Positions 35,535 to 45,539 of a stretch of DNA of 64,000 nt are shown here, piece after piece. The notes below the pieces were generated by a model. The model searched no databases. It was not told where the DNA came from and saw nothing but the letters and a program-made list of their open reading frames with translations. The stretch's first letter is position 1; every line of letters starts with the position of its first letter. The translations under genes and the position numbers were made by a program. This stretch comes from Miscanthus floridulus. Lineage: Eukaryota > Streptophyta > Magnoliopsida > Poales > Poaceae. The stretch covers positions 105,453,111 to 105,517,110 of the forward strand of contig NC_089584.1 of assembly GCF_019320115.1 (NCBI RefSeq), read 5' to 3'.

Positions 35535-35876
35535 CTAGTGAGAAGAGAAGGGTATGGAGAGGAAGTTCTGGTCGGAGTAGCGAATGAGGCAGGAGCCGTA
35601 GAAGACGGTGGGGACACAGGCCCTGCAGGAGGAGGAGTTGGCATCGCCGCGGCAGAGCGTGAGCCCGTTGACGGTGTCGGGGACCTCGCCGATGGTGGCC
35701 GTTGCGAAGAGCTTCCCAGACGAGGAGGCATTCGTGGGGAGCATGGTGGTGAGCCGCTGGATCTGTTCCCGTAGATCTGCCCCCACGGGGTCGCCGGCTT
35801 CCAGAGGCGTGGGGGTGGAGACGAGGAAGAGGGCCGTGGCGGATCCGGCCGCACCCGACGCCGACGGCTACGCGCG
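35535..35876 (-). pseudogene. Captured fragment of a DUF26 (Gnk2-like) cysteine-rich gene
   Basis: On the minus strand the frame reads ADLREQIQRLTTMLPTNASS, then ATATIGEVPDTVNGLTLCRG, then DANSSSCRACV. This gives a perfect C-X8-C-X2-C motif, the signature of DUF26 domains in cysteine-rich receptor-like kinases and cysteine-rich repeat secretory proteins, which act at the cell surface and can bind mannose. YGSCLIRYSDQNFLS follows directly, so residues normally between the two blocks appear to be missing. The frame then ends in non-homologous sequence. No second DUF26 domain, membrane segment or kinase is present. It lies wholly inside the hAT element. Confidence 0.8.
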
Positions 35877-36156
35877 GCAAGAGGAGGTAGGACCGTAGGG
35901 GCACACCGGCGGCGATGCTTCTAGGGTGCGGGTGCGGCCGGGTGGTGCGCTGCGCATGACAGAGAGGAGGGGTGCGGGTGCGGCTGCGTGACGATGTGGG
36001 GGAGAGGAGGGGTGCGGTCGTGGGGGAGAGGAGGACTGCGCGGGGCGACGGGGAGGGGGAGGGGAGGGGAGTTAGGGTTCGAGGCCGGGGGTGGGAGCGT
36101 GGGGGCGTGGGGCTGCGCGGGGGAGAGCCTGCCCGCGGCCGCGGTGTGCGGCTCCG

Positions 36157-36164
36157 CTTATATA
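36157..36164 (-). promoter_or_regulatory. TATA box captured with the DUF26 fragment
   Basis: On the minus strand TATATAAG, upstream of the DUF26 reading frame and inside the hAT element, in otherwise GC-rich DNA. It suggests that the capture included the donor gene's promoter. Confidence 0.5.
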
Positions 36165-36585
36165 TGAGGACTGAGGAGGGGGGAGGCGGGGATGTTAGGC
36201 TGGGCCGGCCGCGTTGGGCCACGGGGAGGGGAGGTGGAGTGAGGAGGGGGTGGCCAGGCCGCTGCCGGGCCGGGTGACACAGGCCGTGCCGTGCCATGCC
36301 AGCCCACGGACCTGAGCAGCGGCCCGGGCATGGCCTGCTCCCTCGGGCCCGCATGTCACCGGGGCGTGCCGTGCTCGTGTCGGGCTAAAAAAGCGAGCTT
36401 CGTGCCATGCCATCGTGCCTCGGGCTACATGGCCAGCTATAATTCTGGTGAACTTTCAGAGAAGAGGTTTCAGGGGACGCATGGCAGATGAGCCCGCGAT
36501 TGTGTGTCTTCAGCGGTTGTCTGATTGGTTCTGCACCAATTGGTACCGTAGGCAGGAGTAGTATGGGTTCCCTGAAATCTACGTA

Positions 36586-36680
36586 GGCCTGTTCGCTTGA
36601 ACTTATCAGCCGGCTTATCAACTATAGTCTACGGTATTTCTCTCTCACAACAGTCGACTTTAATACCAGCCGAACTGTCC
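36586..36680. mobile_element. MITE, 'GGCCTGTTCG' family, copy 1
   Basis: Starts GGCCTGTTCGCTTGA and ends with the complement of GGACAGTTCGGCTGG, around a centre with TATTTCTCTCTCACAACA. This centre and end structure recurs at 52549, 58158 and 63108 and is a very common small element of panicoid grasses. Confidence 0.65.
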
Positions 36681-36689
36681 GCGCTCCAT

Positions 36690-37445
36690 TGCTGGATCCC
36701 TGATGTGACGTCGACGTCGTTCGATAGGCACAGTCCACAGCACACAGCTTACCTCTGTGAGGGGACATCGTCCGCTCATTAGCAGTTTAGCACGGTGTAC
36801 AGTATAATCCTATCGTACGAGTGATGGCGATTTATGAGATGAGACGTACTCGTACGTTCCTATGGAAAGGCGTGTGTTACGTGTGTAGTACGTGAGGTGA
36901 GGAGGGCTTGAATTGTCTCGAGGACCACACAGCACGACAGCAGCTACGCACGCCCAGTGCGGTCGCTGCGCGAACTCATTGCAGCCCTTGGCAGGCATTC
37001 GGCAGTTAGCTTGTGGCATGGGTGGGCGTGGGGCCTGGCGGTCTGGCCGCATCCTGCACGCGGCTCGGTTGTGCCGTTGGGCCTTTCGTCTTCGTGTCCG
37101 TGGGCCGTGGCGTGGCGGTTACGATCCAATCCCTGCCATGGTACGCTCGAGGTCGTCGACTCGTCGTCATAGCCGCGCGCGCCCTGGCGTTCGACGGCAG
37201 TCGGCGGCAGACATGTTGTGTGACGCAGCACACGATCAGAGGTGCGTGCTTTCCCCCAACTGATGGATCATGCATGGAGCAACACTTCAACACACACGTA
37301 CAGGAACGAAGCACAAAGATACATCGGCTTCGTGACCATATTATTAATTACGTACCAGTTTACAGCCCCAGCCCCCAGGGATGCGAATGAACGCGACGCG
37401 CGCGATCGAGCCGTTTGGAAGTCTAGCGGGTCGTCGGTCACGGTC
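36690..37445. other. Intergenic DNA, no gene seen
   Basis: Moderately GC-rich with overlapping open frames on both strands, none showing family resemblance. It lies just downstream of the Ole e 1-like pseudogene. Confidence 0.45.
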
Positions 37446-37450
37446 ATTAG

Positions 37451-37959
37451 TTAACACTTGGATGGGTCCTGCGGCCGGCGGAGTAGCGCGCCTGCAGCCC
37501 GTCGGTGAGCGTGACGAACCTGCGGAACTTGAGCGGCGACCCCTTCTTCCGGGCGCCGGGGCTGACGGCGACCGCGGCACGTACACCTTGCAGTCGTTGC
37601 TCGTGAAGGGCGCCGCCTGCGCCCCCGTCTGGATCAGTAAGTAGCCGTGCGCGTTCGTGGTGTTCCACACCGACAGCGCCCGGTGACCGTGCCGGCACCG
37701 CAGCAGCGCCGCGGCGCCTGCACGCATATACTGTGGTCAGGAATGAGCGGAAATCGATGCTCATGCTGATGATGAGCACGTACAGCCGGACGAAGGAACT
37801 GAGTACTTCTGAGAGGCGACGCGTCCCTGGACTCGACGTAGCCGCGGTACCGGCAGCTCTTGCACCAGACGACGCCCTCCACGCCGAGCCTGGGGATGGC
37901 AGGAGGATCACAAGGATCAGGCAGCCTAGGACGAGGCTTCTCGCTAGAAAAGACGACAT
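37451..37959 (-). pseudogene. Ole e 1-like secreted protein, frameshifted copy
   Basis: ATG at 37959 opens a clear signal peptide (MSSFLARSLVLGCLILVILL). Exon 1 runs to 37807 with donor GT. The acceptor CAG is at 37718-37720 and exon 2 runs from 37717 to TAA 37451. The domain segments EGVVWCKSCRYRGYVESRDA and SVWNTTNAHGYLLI match the intact paralogue at 47965-48601. The signal peptide and first domain segment are in different frames, because about 40 bases present in the paralogue are missing between them. A further frameshift lies after KVYVPRSP, and another near the C-terminus, where DPSKC appears out of frame. As read it cannot make the protein. A sequencing error would have to be invoked three times to rescue it. 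Confidence 0.85.
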
Positions 37960-38900
37960 TGTAATTTGTAACTGATGCTGAGGGTGAGTGAGTGCTGCAC
38001 CAATTATCGAAGGGGAAGCTATGACGTTCTCTAGTGAATAGTAGTGATCATGGCAATGCAAGCCCCAGCTGAAGAGCAGCGCAATTTGTAGCCAACTAGC
38101 TAGCACGTGGATCGAGTCAGAGAGCAGATTCCGGCCGGCCGGCTGGGCTCATCAAGCTTAGAGATACCGTCAGATGCTTGCGTGTGCTCGACAGATGCGG
38201 CGTGCATTTGATGGTTGATTGGGGAAACGGGTTATAGGGCTTGCATTACATGCATGTGGCTTGGTGGTGCATTGCAAGCGAGTAGCATCCGTACGTGATC
38301 GCGGCTAGTGCACTTTGTACTACCACAGGTGGATAAAGCTGTACTTGCTTAAATCTAACTGAAAAGAAACATGCATTGCAAAGAAAAAGACACTAAATTG
38401 TTTTACAGGTCAAGTCATTAGCACCCCCGTGATTGATAGTACGTACATACAACAGGGAATCCCTGAAAACCAAAAAGGCAAGTCTCAAAGCATGTGGCGC
38501 CGTACACCGCGGGGTGATGCATGCAGCGTGCATGGATTCAGTTGTTGCTCTTGCTAACAGCAAAAGGGGCGGCGATACTTCAATTTTGCGTGTGAAGGAT
38601 GTCTGGATTCATTGAGGATCGCTATCTCTTGATGACCAAGTTGCCTTGATCACATTAAAGCCACCCCACGATGCAGTGCGCGGAGCTCGCAGTCAATCCA
38701 AGGGGGCAATTGCTACAGTATACCAGTAGCGACGCCAACAGTTGGCGAACGTTCATTCAAAATGAACCCAGCGATCGATTCTCCGATCAGCATATTTGTC
38801 TTAATAGGAAGCATCCATTCTCACCAAACACCATTTTAGGATAGTCTAATGACATACTGTTCTCTTTCTCTTTTCGGGTGAGCGCACAGGCATTACGTTC
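37960..38900. repeat. 5' flank shared with the intact Ole e 1-like paralogue
   Basis: Islands of similarity to 48640-49700 occur in the same order: 'gaaacggg..' then a 'tgcatgtg.{2}' and 'gtgcattgca' block (38225-38280 against 48818-48890), and 'tgatgcatgcagc' with 'acagcaaaaggggcggcgatactt' (38514-38580 against 49308-49422). This shows that the gene duplication included upstream DNA. Confidence 0.6.
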
Positions 38901-38929
38901 TCTTTTTGCGCACGTGCTAGGCGTGGACG

Positions 38930-41900
38930 TGTTGGATCTCACGCACTCCCATATTTTCTTTTTCTTTTTTTAGAACAATGCGTACATAACTTAGATAACT
39001 GAAATAGACAGCATAACTTCGACGAATAACTTTACTGTGCTAAGTTATACAATACTACCTTTTCTTTTAGCGCAAAATTTACATTTTAAAAATGCCTGCG
39101 AGAATAACATTGACTAGCATTTTTTTTCTTTTCAGAAACTAATCATTCGGGAACATGGGAAAATGGTTTATAAAAGGGTGGGGATGAAATAAAAGTAACT
39201 TTTACAACCTATACTACACGATAAATTTCATAATATGATGCAAACTTCCGAAACTAGATAAATAATAACTTTTATAACTTCTGCAACGATAGTCTCAGCA
39301 TCTCTATCACTATAACATTGAGCATATCTGTTTCTTCAATTGAAAGATCTGTAAAATATTTTAATATTTAAAATAACAAATACAAAACAAAAAAGATGAC
39401 ACCAAAAGAAAAAAAAACATAAGTCAATAGGAAAAGTAAGATTACTATGTAACATACACATGAAAACACAAGTTAAAGACATCACTCTTAACACTAAGTT
39501 AGTCAAATAAGTTAGGTAGCAAACACAAGAAAAGAAAAGTTAGACACATAACGATGTACAATAACTTAGTTAAATAAGTTAGGTAACATACACATGAAAG
39601 CATAAGTTAGATACATAACTATACAAATTAAGAAGCATCATTGATTGAAGAAATCTCATAAAGCACAGAAGAAACTATTTCAATAACAATGATGTAATAA
39701 GTTAAGTAGAAAATCATACATATTACCAGGTTTATCTCCCGGCAAGAAGTGCACATTTCCTCTGTGTGTAAGCATGAATGCACCATACTTTACTCTAAGA
39801 TTGTAAATATCTTCTTGCAAAAAAAGAAAAGAAAGTATAAAGACATGGGAATTAGTTTCTAAAGAAAAAAATAAAACATCAATATTGTAAGACGAACATA
39901 GATTGTGAATAGGAAGATTTTGTCGGCCATCCCATGTAAGCATGGAATTCATAGCATGAAATTCAAAAAGTGAGTGATGATCTCACTAACACCCAAACAC
40001 ACATCCACAAGCACAGATTGAACAAAAGAGAGCAAATTGCACAAGTCTTAACTCTGAAACTATCAACTTGCTAAGAGCTCAACCGTTGTTTCTGAAGAAA
40101 TGGCTAAAGGGTAAGACCAGTTGCTCAGAGCAAAAATATGAACATGAATTACTGGCCTACCTAAAAACAACCAAATGCTTCAAATCACAAACTACAACTA
40201 ATGCCAAGTTAACTCATCACCCTGATAACTACCTGAAGGTCATCAAGTAATACCAATTGTAATCTAACAAGGATCCTAAACCAAAAAAACTACCAAAGAC
40301 AGCAATAGTGTAACCAAGTTACACAATACAACTTGTATGTACATAACTACAAATCAAACAAGTTGCTCTACTGAAGCTATACAAATAGGAAAATCATGCA
40401 ATTACAAGATCTAAAATTTCATGACAGCAGCAGTACAGTCGAAAGAATAAATTGTAGCAAGAGTTTTAGAACACAGAAAACTATATTATTTAACATTTTG
40501 GAAAGCTTGTGAAGTTTTCCGTATGTTTCCAGTTAAAATAATAAATAAAAATAACAAATTTGACAACAACAAACACAAGCTAATAGCAAAACTAAGATGA
40601 TTATCTAACATATATAGTGTGATAAACAATAAACTAAGTACAATAAGCTAATCAAATAAGTTATGAAGAACAATTTATGCACATAAGTCAGTCTGTGGAA
40701 CTTATGTATATAAATTATGCTACACAACTTATATTCATAAGCTATACAGCACGAGCTATGTACATAACTTGTACATGTTATCTTGTAACTATGATATACA
40801 AGATCTTTGCAAAGTACAAAGATAACCACCATAGGTAGCCTTAATTTAAATTATTTTCCTTGCGTGAAAACATTGAACCAAAAACAATTAGTTTACCAAA
40901 ACTATACTTGAATAACATGACAAGAAAAATGAAGAAAAATTTGTCACTTCTAATACCACCACATGCTCATCCTACTCTAGATAATTGTTGTCACGCAACT
41001 AGGTAGGGAGACCAACTAATTTGCTTTTACTTTAATAGTCCATCAGGAACACAAAATTAATACGTATGACCCAATCCAATCAAAACATAAGAAAATGATA
41101 TGACCTAAGTAGAAAAAAACCCTTTCAGGTGCTCTATTAGATTATCACTATGCAAAAAAAATTGATGAACAGGTACCAAGATCCGAGAACCCGCACATCA
41201 AAGGCAATTACGACCTAGATCAATAAGAAATAGCTTTACCAAAAGGCAACAACCTCAAGGTCACTTAGACAAAACTACAAAATTCTAAGTATAAAGAAGA
41301 AGAACTTTTATTTCATATAAAACAACTTAGTTACAATAATTAGTCAAGAACTTAACATACCAATTTGAGTATATATATTAAGTCAAACATAATAGTTGCA
41401 AACAAAACTTAAACATATAAGTTAATGTAGAATCTTTAGTATAGTAATTTGAATATAGAAGTTACATGCATATAATTTAAAAAACCAACTTCGATACAAG
41501 AAAAATATTAGGGCAGTTGCTACTTGTACTTCATACATACAAGTTATGTGTAAATAAGTACAGACAACTTCATAAAGTTTTAATGCCTGTTCATTTGTAG
41601 CTAGAAGAAAAGCCAATATCCATGTATTTCAAATTGAAGCATGGTAATTACCTAATTGGTTATGCTAGTGTTCATAGGAACCTATATATATATTAAGTAA
41701 CATAACTTAATGAAAAAGGTTCAGTCGTATAACTTATTGGAATATGTTAATAGCATAACTTAGTGGAATAAGTTAGTAGCATAATCTAAGTTTTACAAAT
41801 TAACATTATAACTTAATGGTAAAAGTTGGCGGTATAACTTAGTGGCAAAAGTTAGTAGTATAACTTTGCATAACTTATTACTATGGGATAGAATATGTAA

Positions 41901-42315
41901 AGAAAGTCATCATCCTAACACTTCCAATCAGGTAAGCTATGGATAAACATTGCCTATTCACTATCAATCAAACATAAAAGTTCATTAGTTTACCCATTTC
42001 TACTTTCAAAATTCTTTCATCCGAAACTTCAGCTAGGGTCACTATTATCGAAGGACAAAAGACATTATATGATGACAACAAATCTCACCTGTTTGGGCAA
42101 AAGTATTGTTTACAGGTGTAACTTGGAACACAGTATGAAAATGAATTGCATAACTGGTATTTCAAAGGGAATCAGGAACCTGTACCATGAATAAAGTTGT
42201 GTTACTACGTTGCAATCTTCAAAGTGAATAATCAATGACATTACTTGAAGACATTATTAATGGAACAATGACCTACTCCTTGAAAAATCATTCAACAATG
42301 ACCTAAAAATACAAG
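38930..42315. repeat. Long AT-rich tract with recurring TAACTTAT/ATAAGTTA motifs
   Basis: About 3.4 kb of AT-rich DNA in which the palindromic-like core AAGTTA/TAACTT recurs dozens of times, often as 'acataagtta' or 'cataactta' spaced 20-40 bp. No coding region is supported. The tract at 60180-60710 has the same motif vocabulary (e.g. acttatgtatataa against cttgtgtacataagtta), so both are probably parts of one repeat family. Class is unknown. Confidence 0.6.
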
Positions 42316-42320
42316 CTAAT

Positions 42321-43421
42321 TGTCGGTGTTTTTGGACCACCGATGAGTAAATTTGTATTTGCGCGTCTGCCTCGGATGGTGTGCTCAGAGGACACAAGGG
42401 TTTATACTGGTTCGGACGAAACACCCCTATGTCCAGTTTGCTGCTGCTCGTGTTACTGGCACTTAATTTGTAGTAGGGGTTACAAACAGACGACAGAGAG
42501 AAAGGATCCCAAGTCTCTGATGGAAGGAGTGAACGGGTGCTAAGAGCTCGATCGCCCCTCAGGCATGTGTTCGTCTCGTGCTCTTGTGTTTTTATCTCAT
42601 GGTTCAATCTCGTGTGGATCTGGATTCCCTTTTCATGGGGCGCCCTGCTTCCCCTTTTATAGGCGAAGGGAAAGCGTGGATTACAGCGAAGAAAAAGGAG
42701 AAGAACGAGAGGAAGCAGAAGGCTTCCAGGATCGCCGGGTCCTTCTACTCCTTCATGCGGGTCCAACCGATCCTGTAGATGTCGACAGTGATGGCTTCAC
42801 GTCGCGACCCTGTTCGTCATTGGCGCAGGCGTCATCTGCCAGTCATGGCATTCCATTCTATCCTAGTGGACGTCGTGGTGAACTGACGCGCCTGTCAGCG
42901 TTCGTACGAGGGTTAGACAGAACAGCACCGGCAGGCCCGACGCTGTTCTTGATGTGAATCCTCAGATATGGCCCGTCATGGCCGTGGGTTATATCAAGGC
43001 ATGCCAGTCTCTTCCCTGGTGTCAGGGTTTTGACCCAGGCCCATACGCTTGGATCTAGAGTGGTTGTCGGCGGTATGGGTTCTCGTCGGACGAGACGGAG
43101 CCCGCACCCGAGGGTTTGGGCGAGACGGAGCCCGAACCCAAGGGGTCGGGCGAGACGGAGCCCGCGGCCTTGAGGTCAGGCGAGATGGAGCCCACGGCCT
43201 CGAGCTCGGGCGAGACGGAGCCTACGGCCTAGGGGTCGGGCGAGACGGAGCCCGCGGCCTCGAGGTCGGGCGAGACGAAGCCCGTGGCCTTGGGGTCGGG
43301 CGAGGCGGAGCCCGTGGCCTTGAGGTCAGGCGAGACTTTTTAATACGTCTTGCCCATCCGGGGAAGTCAGCGTGGGCGCTAACTTTCTTGCTTTTGGTAT
43401 CCCTAATATCGATACCCGACA
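42321..43421 (-). mobile_element. Solo LTR, 1101 bp, same superfamily as the Tat element
   Basis: Starts TGTCGGTGTTTTTGG and ends ATACCCGACA, flanked by an exact 5-bp duplication CTAAT (42316-42320 and 43422-43426). Compared with the reverse complement of the Tat LTR it shares blocks such as CGGATGGTGTGCT, GGTTTATACTGGTTCGG and GTAGGGGTTACAAACAG, so it is an LTR of a related family in opposite orientation. There is no internal domain, so the element was removed by LTR-LTR recombination. Confidence 0.92.
43078..43340. repeat. Minisatellite in the solo LTR
   Basis: About nine units near 29 bp of the form 'gggcgagacggagcccgcggc' plus 'cttgaggtc'. It corresponds in reverse complement to the LTR minisatellite of the Tat element. 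Confidence 0.88.
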
Positions 43422-43426
43422 CTAAT

Positions 43427-43840
43427 AATTCATGAGTGTTCATCAATCAAGAGATGCAAAACATATATTAAGCAAAAAAGGAGAATACATAACTAAGTGA
43501 TAATTTAGATTTATATATGATTAGTTTCAATAGATTTGTTCAAAGTACGTAGACATTTTATCACTAACTGGGAGCTAGAATTTGCAAGTTACCAGTTTCA
43601 GTATAGTTGTTCAAAGTTAGCAGATTTTTTATCACTAATTGATGCTAGAACTTGCAAGTTTCAATACAACTGATGAATGAATTTAAGCACAACCCATGAG
43701 CATCGGAAATTTAATTTGCAGAAGCATGATAGACATAACTGATCCACCAAAAGGAACAAAGGTATCAAATCTCATCAGTTTGCTTAAGCTCACCATGATG
43801 CATGTACGATGAAAGCGAAGGCCTGACGAGATTGAAGGAG
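43427..43840. other. Intergenic DNA
   Basis: AT-rich continuation of the tract left of the solo LTR, with an imperfect repeated phrase (ttcaaagta, then acattttatcactaa; compare 43539 and 43607). No gene seen. Confidence 0.45.
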
Positions 43841-44481
43841 GTGGAAGCTATCTCCGAGAGCCGGTGGCCGGATGGGCGACAGTGGCAGACCACCTCAGGG
43901 CGCTGGTCCTTGTACGGGAGATCAAGATCTGCCACCTCCAGGCACCCATGGTGGGATGGGCGCCCATGGTCCACCGTCTTTGGGTGCTAGTTGTCGGATG
44001 AGAGACCGAGACCCGTCACCTCCTAGCGCAGGTGGCGCGATGGGAAGCTGAGATCCGTCGCCTCCAAACGCGGGTGTCGCAGCGGGCGACTGAGGTTCGC
44101 CGCCTTCGAGTGCTGATGATGCGACGGGCAGTCAAGATCCGCCGCCTCTGGTTGCTGGTGGCCGGACGGGCAGCTGAGATCCAGCGCCTCCAAGTGTTGG
44201 TGATGCGAAGGTAAAGATTTCCAAATGGGCCAGGCCCATCGGGCCAGCACAGGCACGATGCTGATTTGGCCCGGTACGAAAACGGCCCGGCCCGGCCTCT
44301 CCCGTGCCCGTGCCAAGCACGGCACGGCCCCGTGCCCGTGCCTGGGCCGCGATGCCAGCCCGTTGGCACGGCACGGGCACGACCCGCTCCAGAGGCCGGC
44401 ACGGGGTCGGCACGGCTTGGAGCCGTTGGATGGAGACCCCGGCGATTCCTAGCCGTTGGATGTAGGGTTGGGACGAGTGGC

Positions 44482-44488
44482 TATATAA
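44482..44488 (+). promoter_or_regulatory. TATA box inside the second hAT element
   Basis: TATATAA in the context GGCTATATAAGCC, followed about 35 bp later by a pyrimidine-rich leader (ctcattctctcccc). It is a good plant core-promoter arrangement. Confidence 0.6.
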
Positions 44489-44834
44489 GCCAGCGGCCGC
44501 TCCTGGCTGCGCTGAGCCACTGAGCACTGTGCTCATTCTCTCCCCCGCTCGGCCGCTTCCCAGTCCGCTCCACGCTCCGCTCCGCTCTCCTCTCTTCTTC
44601 GAAACCCTAGCCGCTCACTCACCCGATCTCCTCTCTTCTTCCCGCCCTCCGGTGGCTGGTGACGGCAGCGGTGGCGGGCACGGGCACACAGCACGGCCTT
44701 CTACACCCCCCCCCCTCTTCTCCTTGACCGGCGATGTAGCTTAGTTGTCTCCATCTCCTCGTCGTCTCTCTCTCGTCGGTCTCGTCGACCTCGCCGGACT
44801 CCGGCGTCATTGGGGCTCCGCAAGGATGCGTTGA

Positions 44835-45168
44835 GGTACCAGGACGCCGGATCTGAGCGACGTCGGTGTCGCCGTTGCCTCTGGTGCTCCGTCAAGCGAG
44901 GTGAGCTCAGATCTGCTTCTTGTTCTTCACTTCATTTCTTTTCTTGTTCTTGATTCGGTGTTCTTCACTTCTTGTTCTTAATTGTTTGTTCTTCATCTCT
45001 TCTTCTTCTTCTTGATGTTCTTCATCTCTTCTCCAGGGCGACGCTCAAGCTCAAGCCGCTGGTGATGACGGCTCAAGCAGCAGGCCTAATCGCCCTTCTA
45101 AGCGTGATAGTTTGATTGAAGATTTGAAGAATTGTGCTGCTGTTTGTGAACATTTTAAGTGTTATTGA
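44835..45168 (+). pseudogene. Two-exon open frame inside the second hAT element
   Basis: A frame open from 44835 reaches donor GTGAGC at 44901, skips to acceptor CTCCAG ending 45036, and continues in phase from 45037 to TGA 45166-45168. The exon 2 part reads GDAQAQAAGDDGSSSRP, NRPSKRDSLIEDLKNC and AAVCEHFKCY. No ATG opens it in the visible sequence. It may be the first coding piece of the lost hAT transposase or a captured host fragment. I recognise neither. Confidence 0.4.
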
Positions 45169-45539
45169 GGTTTTAGTGCCCAGGCACGGCACTAATCCGC
45201 TGGGCTGTCGTGCCTTGTGGCACGGCACGGCACTGCCTGGACTCCTTAGTGTCGTGCCTGGACCGGAGTGGTGGCACGGCGGCACTACACGGCACGGCAC
45301 GGTCAGGATGCCGTGCCTGATAGTGCCGTGCCTGATAGTGCCGTGTCGCGCCGTGCTAGTGCCGTACCGTGCCCGGGCGGCCCGTTTGGAAAACTTTATG
45401 CGAAGGCCAACCGAGATCTGCCTCCGAGCGCCCATGGCCGGACGTGCGGCTGACATCCGCCGTTTCCGGTCGCCGATAGCCGGACGGGTGGCCGCCTCCG
45501 GTCGCCGATGGCTGACATCCGAGTGCTGGTGGCCAGGCG

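Larger units (their letters stand above)
35218..36441. mobile_element. Non-autonomous hAT (nDart-like) element, 1224 bp, with captured gene piece
   Basis: Terminal inverted repeats start TATAGCTGGCCA on both ends (35218-35229 and complement of 36430-36441). Subterminal sequence is rich in GGCCCGG/GGCACGGC repeats, as in the rice Dart/nDart hAT family. The 8-bp flanks are GTTCTAGT (35210-35217) and ATTCTGGT (36442-36449), six of eight identical, as expected for an aged hAT target duplication. There is no transposase inside. The interior instead holds a TATA box, GC-rich 5' region and first-exon fragment of a DUF26 gene on the minus strand. Confidence 0.75.
44212..45398. mobile_element. Non-autonomous hAT element, 1187 bp
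   Basis: A perfect 8-bp target duplication TGCGAAGG (44204-44211 and 45399-45406) flanks ends TAAAGATTTCCAAATGGGCC and complement TAAAGTTTTCCAAACGGGCC (17 of 20 identical). Subterminal GGCACGGC repeats match the hAT element at 35218. Inside are a TATA box and a spliced-looking leader and exon but no transposase. It is either an internal-deletion derivative or a gene-capturing copy. Confidence 0.9.
43868..45535 (+). repeat. 42-bp minisatellite with heptad-like coding pattern, split by a hAT element
   Basis: About eight 42-bp units before 44211 and about three after 45407, e.g. units starting GATGGGAAGCTGAGATCC and GACGGGCAGCTGAGATCC. In one frame (44032-44211) each unit encodes 14 residues, such as RWEAEIRRLQTRV, SQRATEVRRLRVLM and GRAAEIQRLQVLV. 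That is two heptads with regularly placed hydrophobics, which would form an amphipathic helix. Outer units carry stops. The hAT element at 44212-45398 lies inside one unit. Confidence 0.85.

Noticed and set aside
35458..36354. A 298-codon minus-strand frame across the hAT element
   Set aside because: It runs in a different frame from the DUF26 piece and includes subterminal repeats. The DUF26 frame at 35535-35876 is the real coding remnant.
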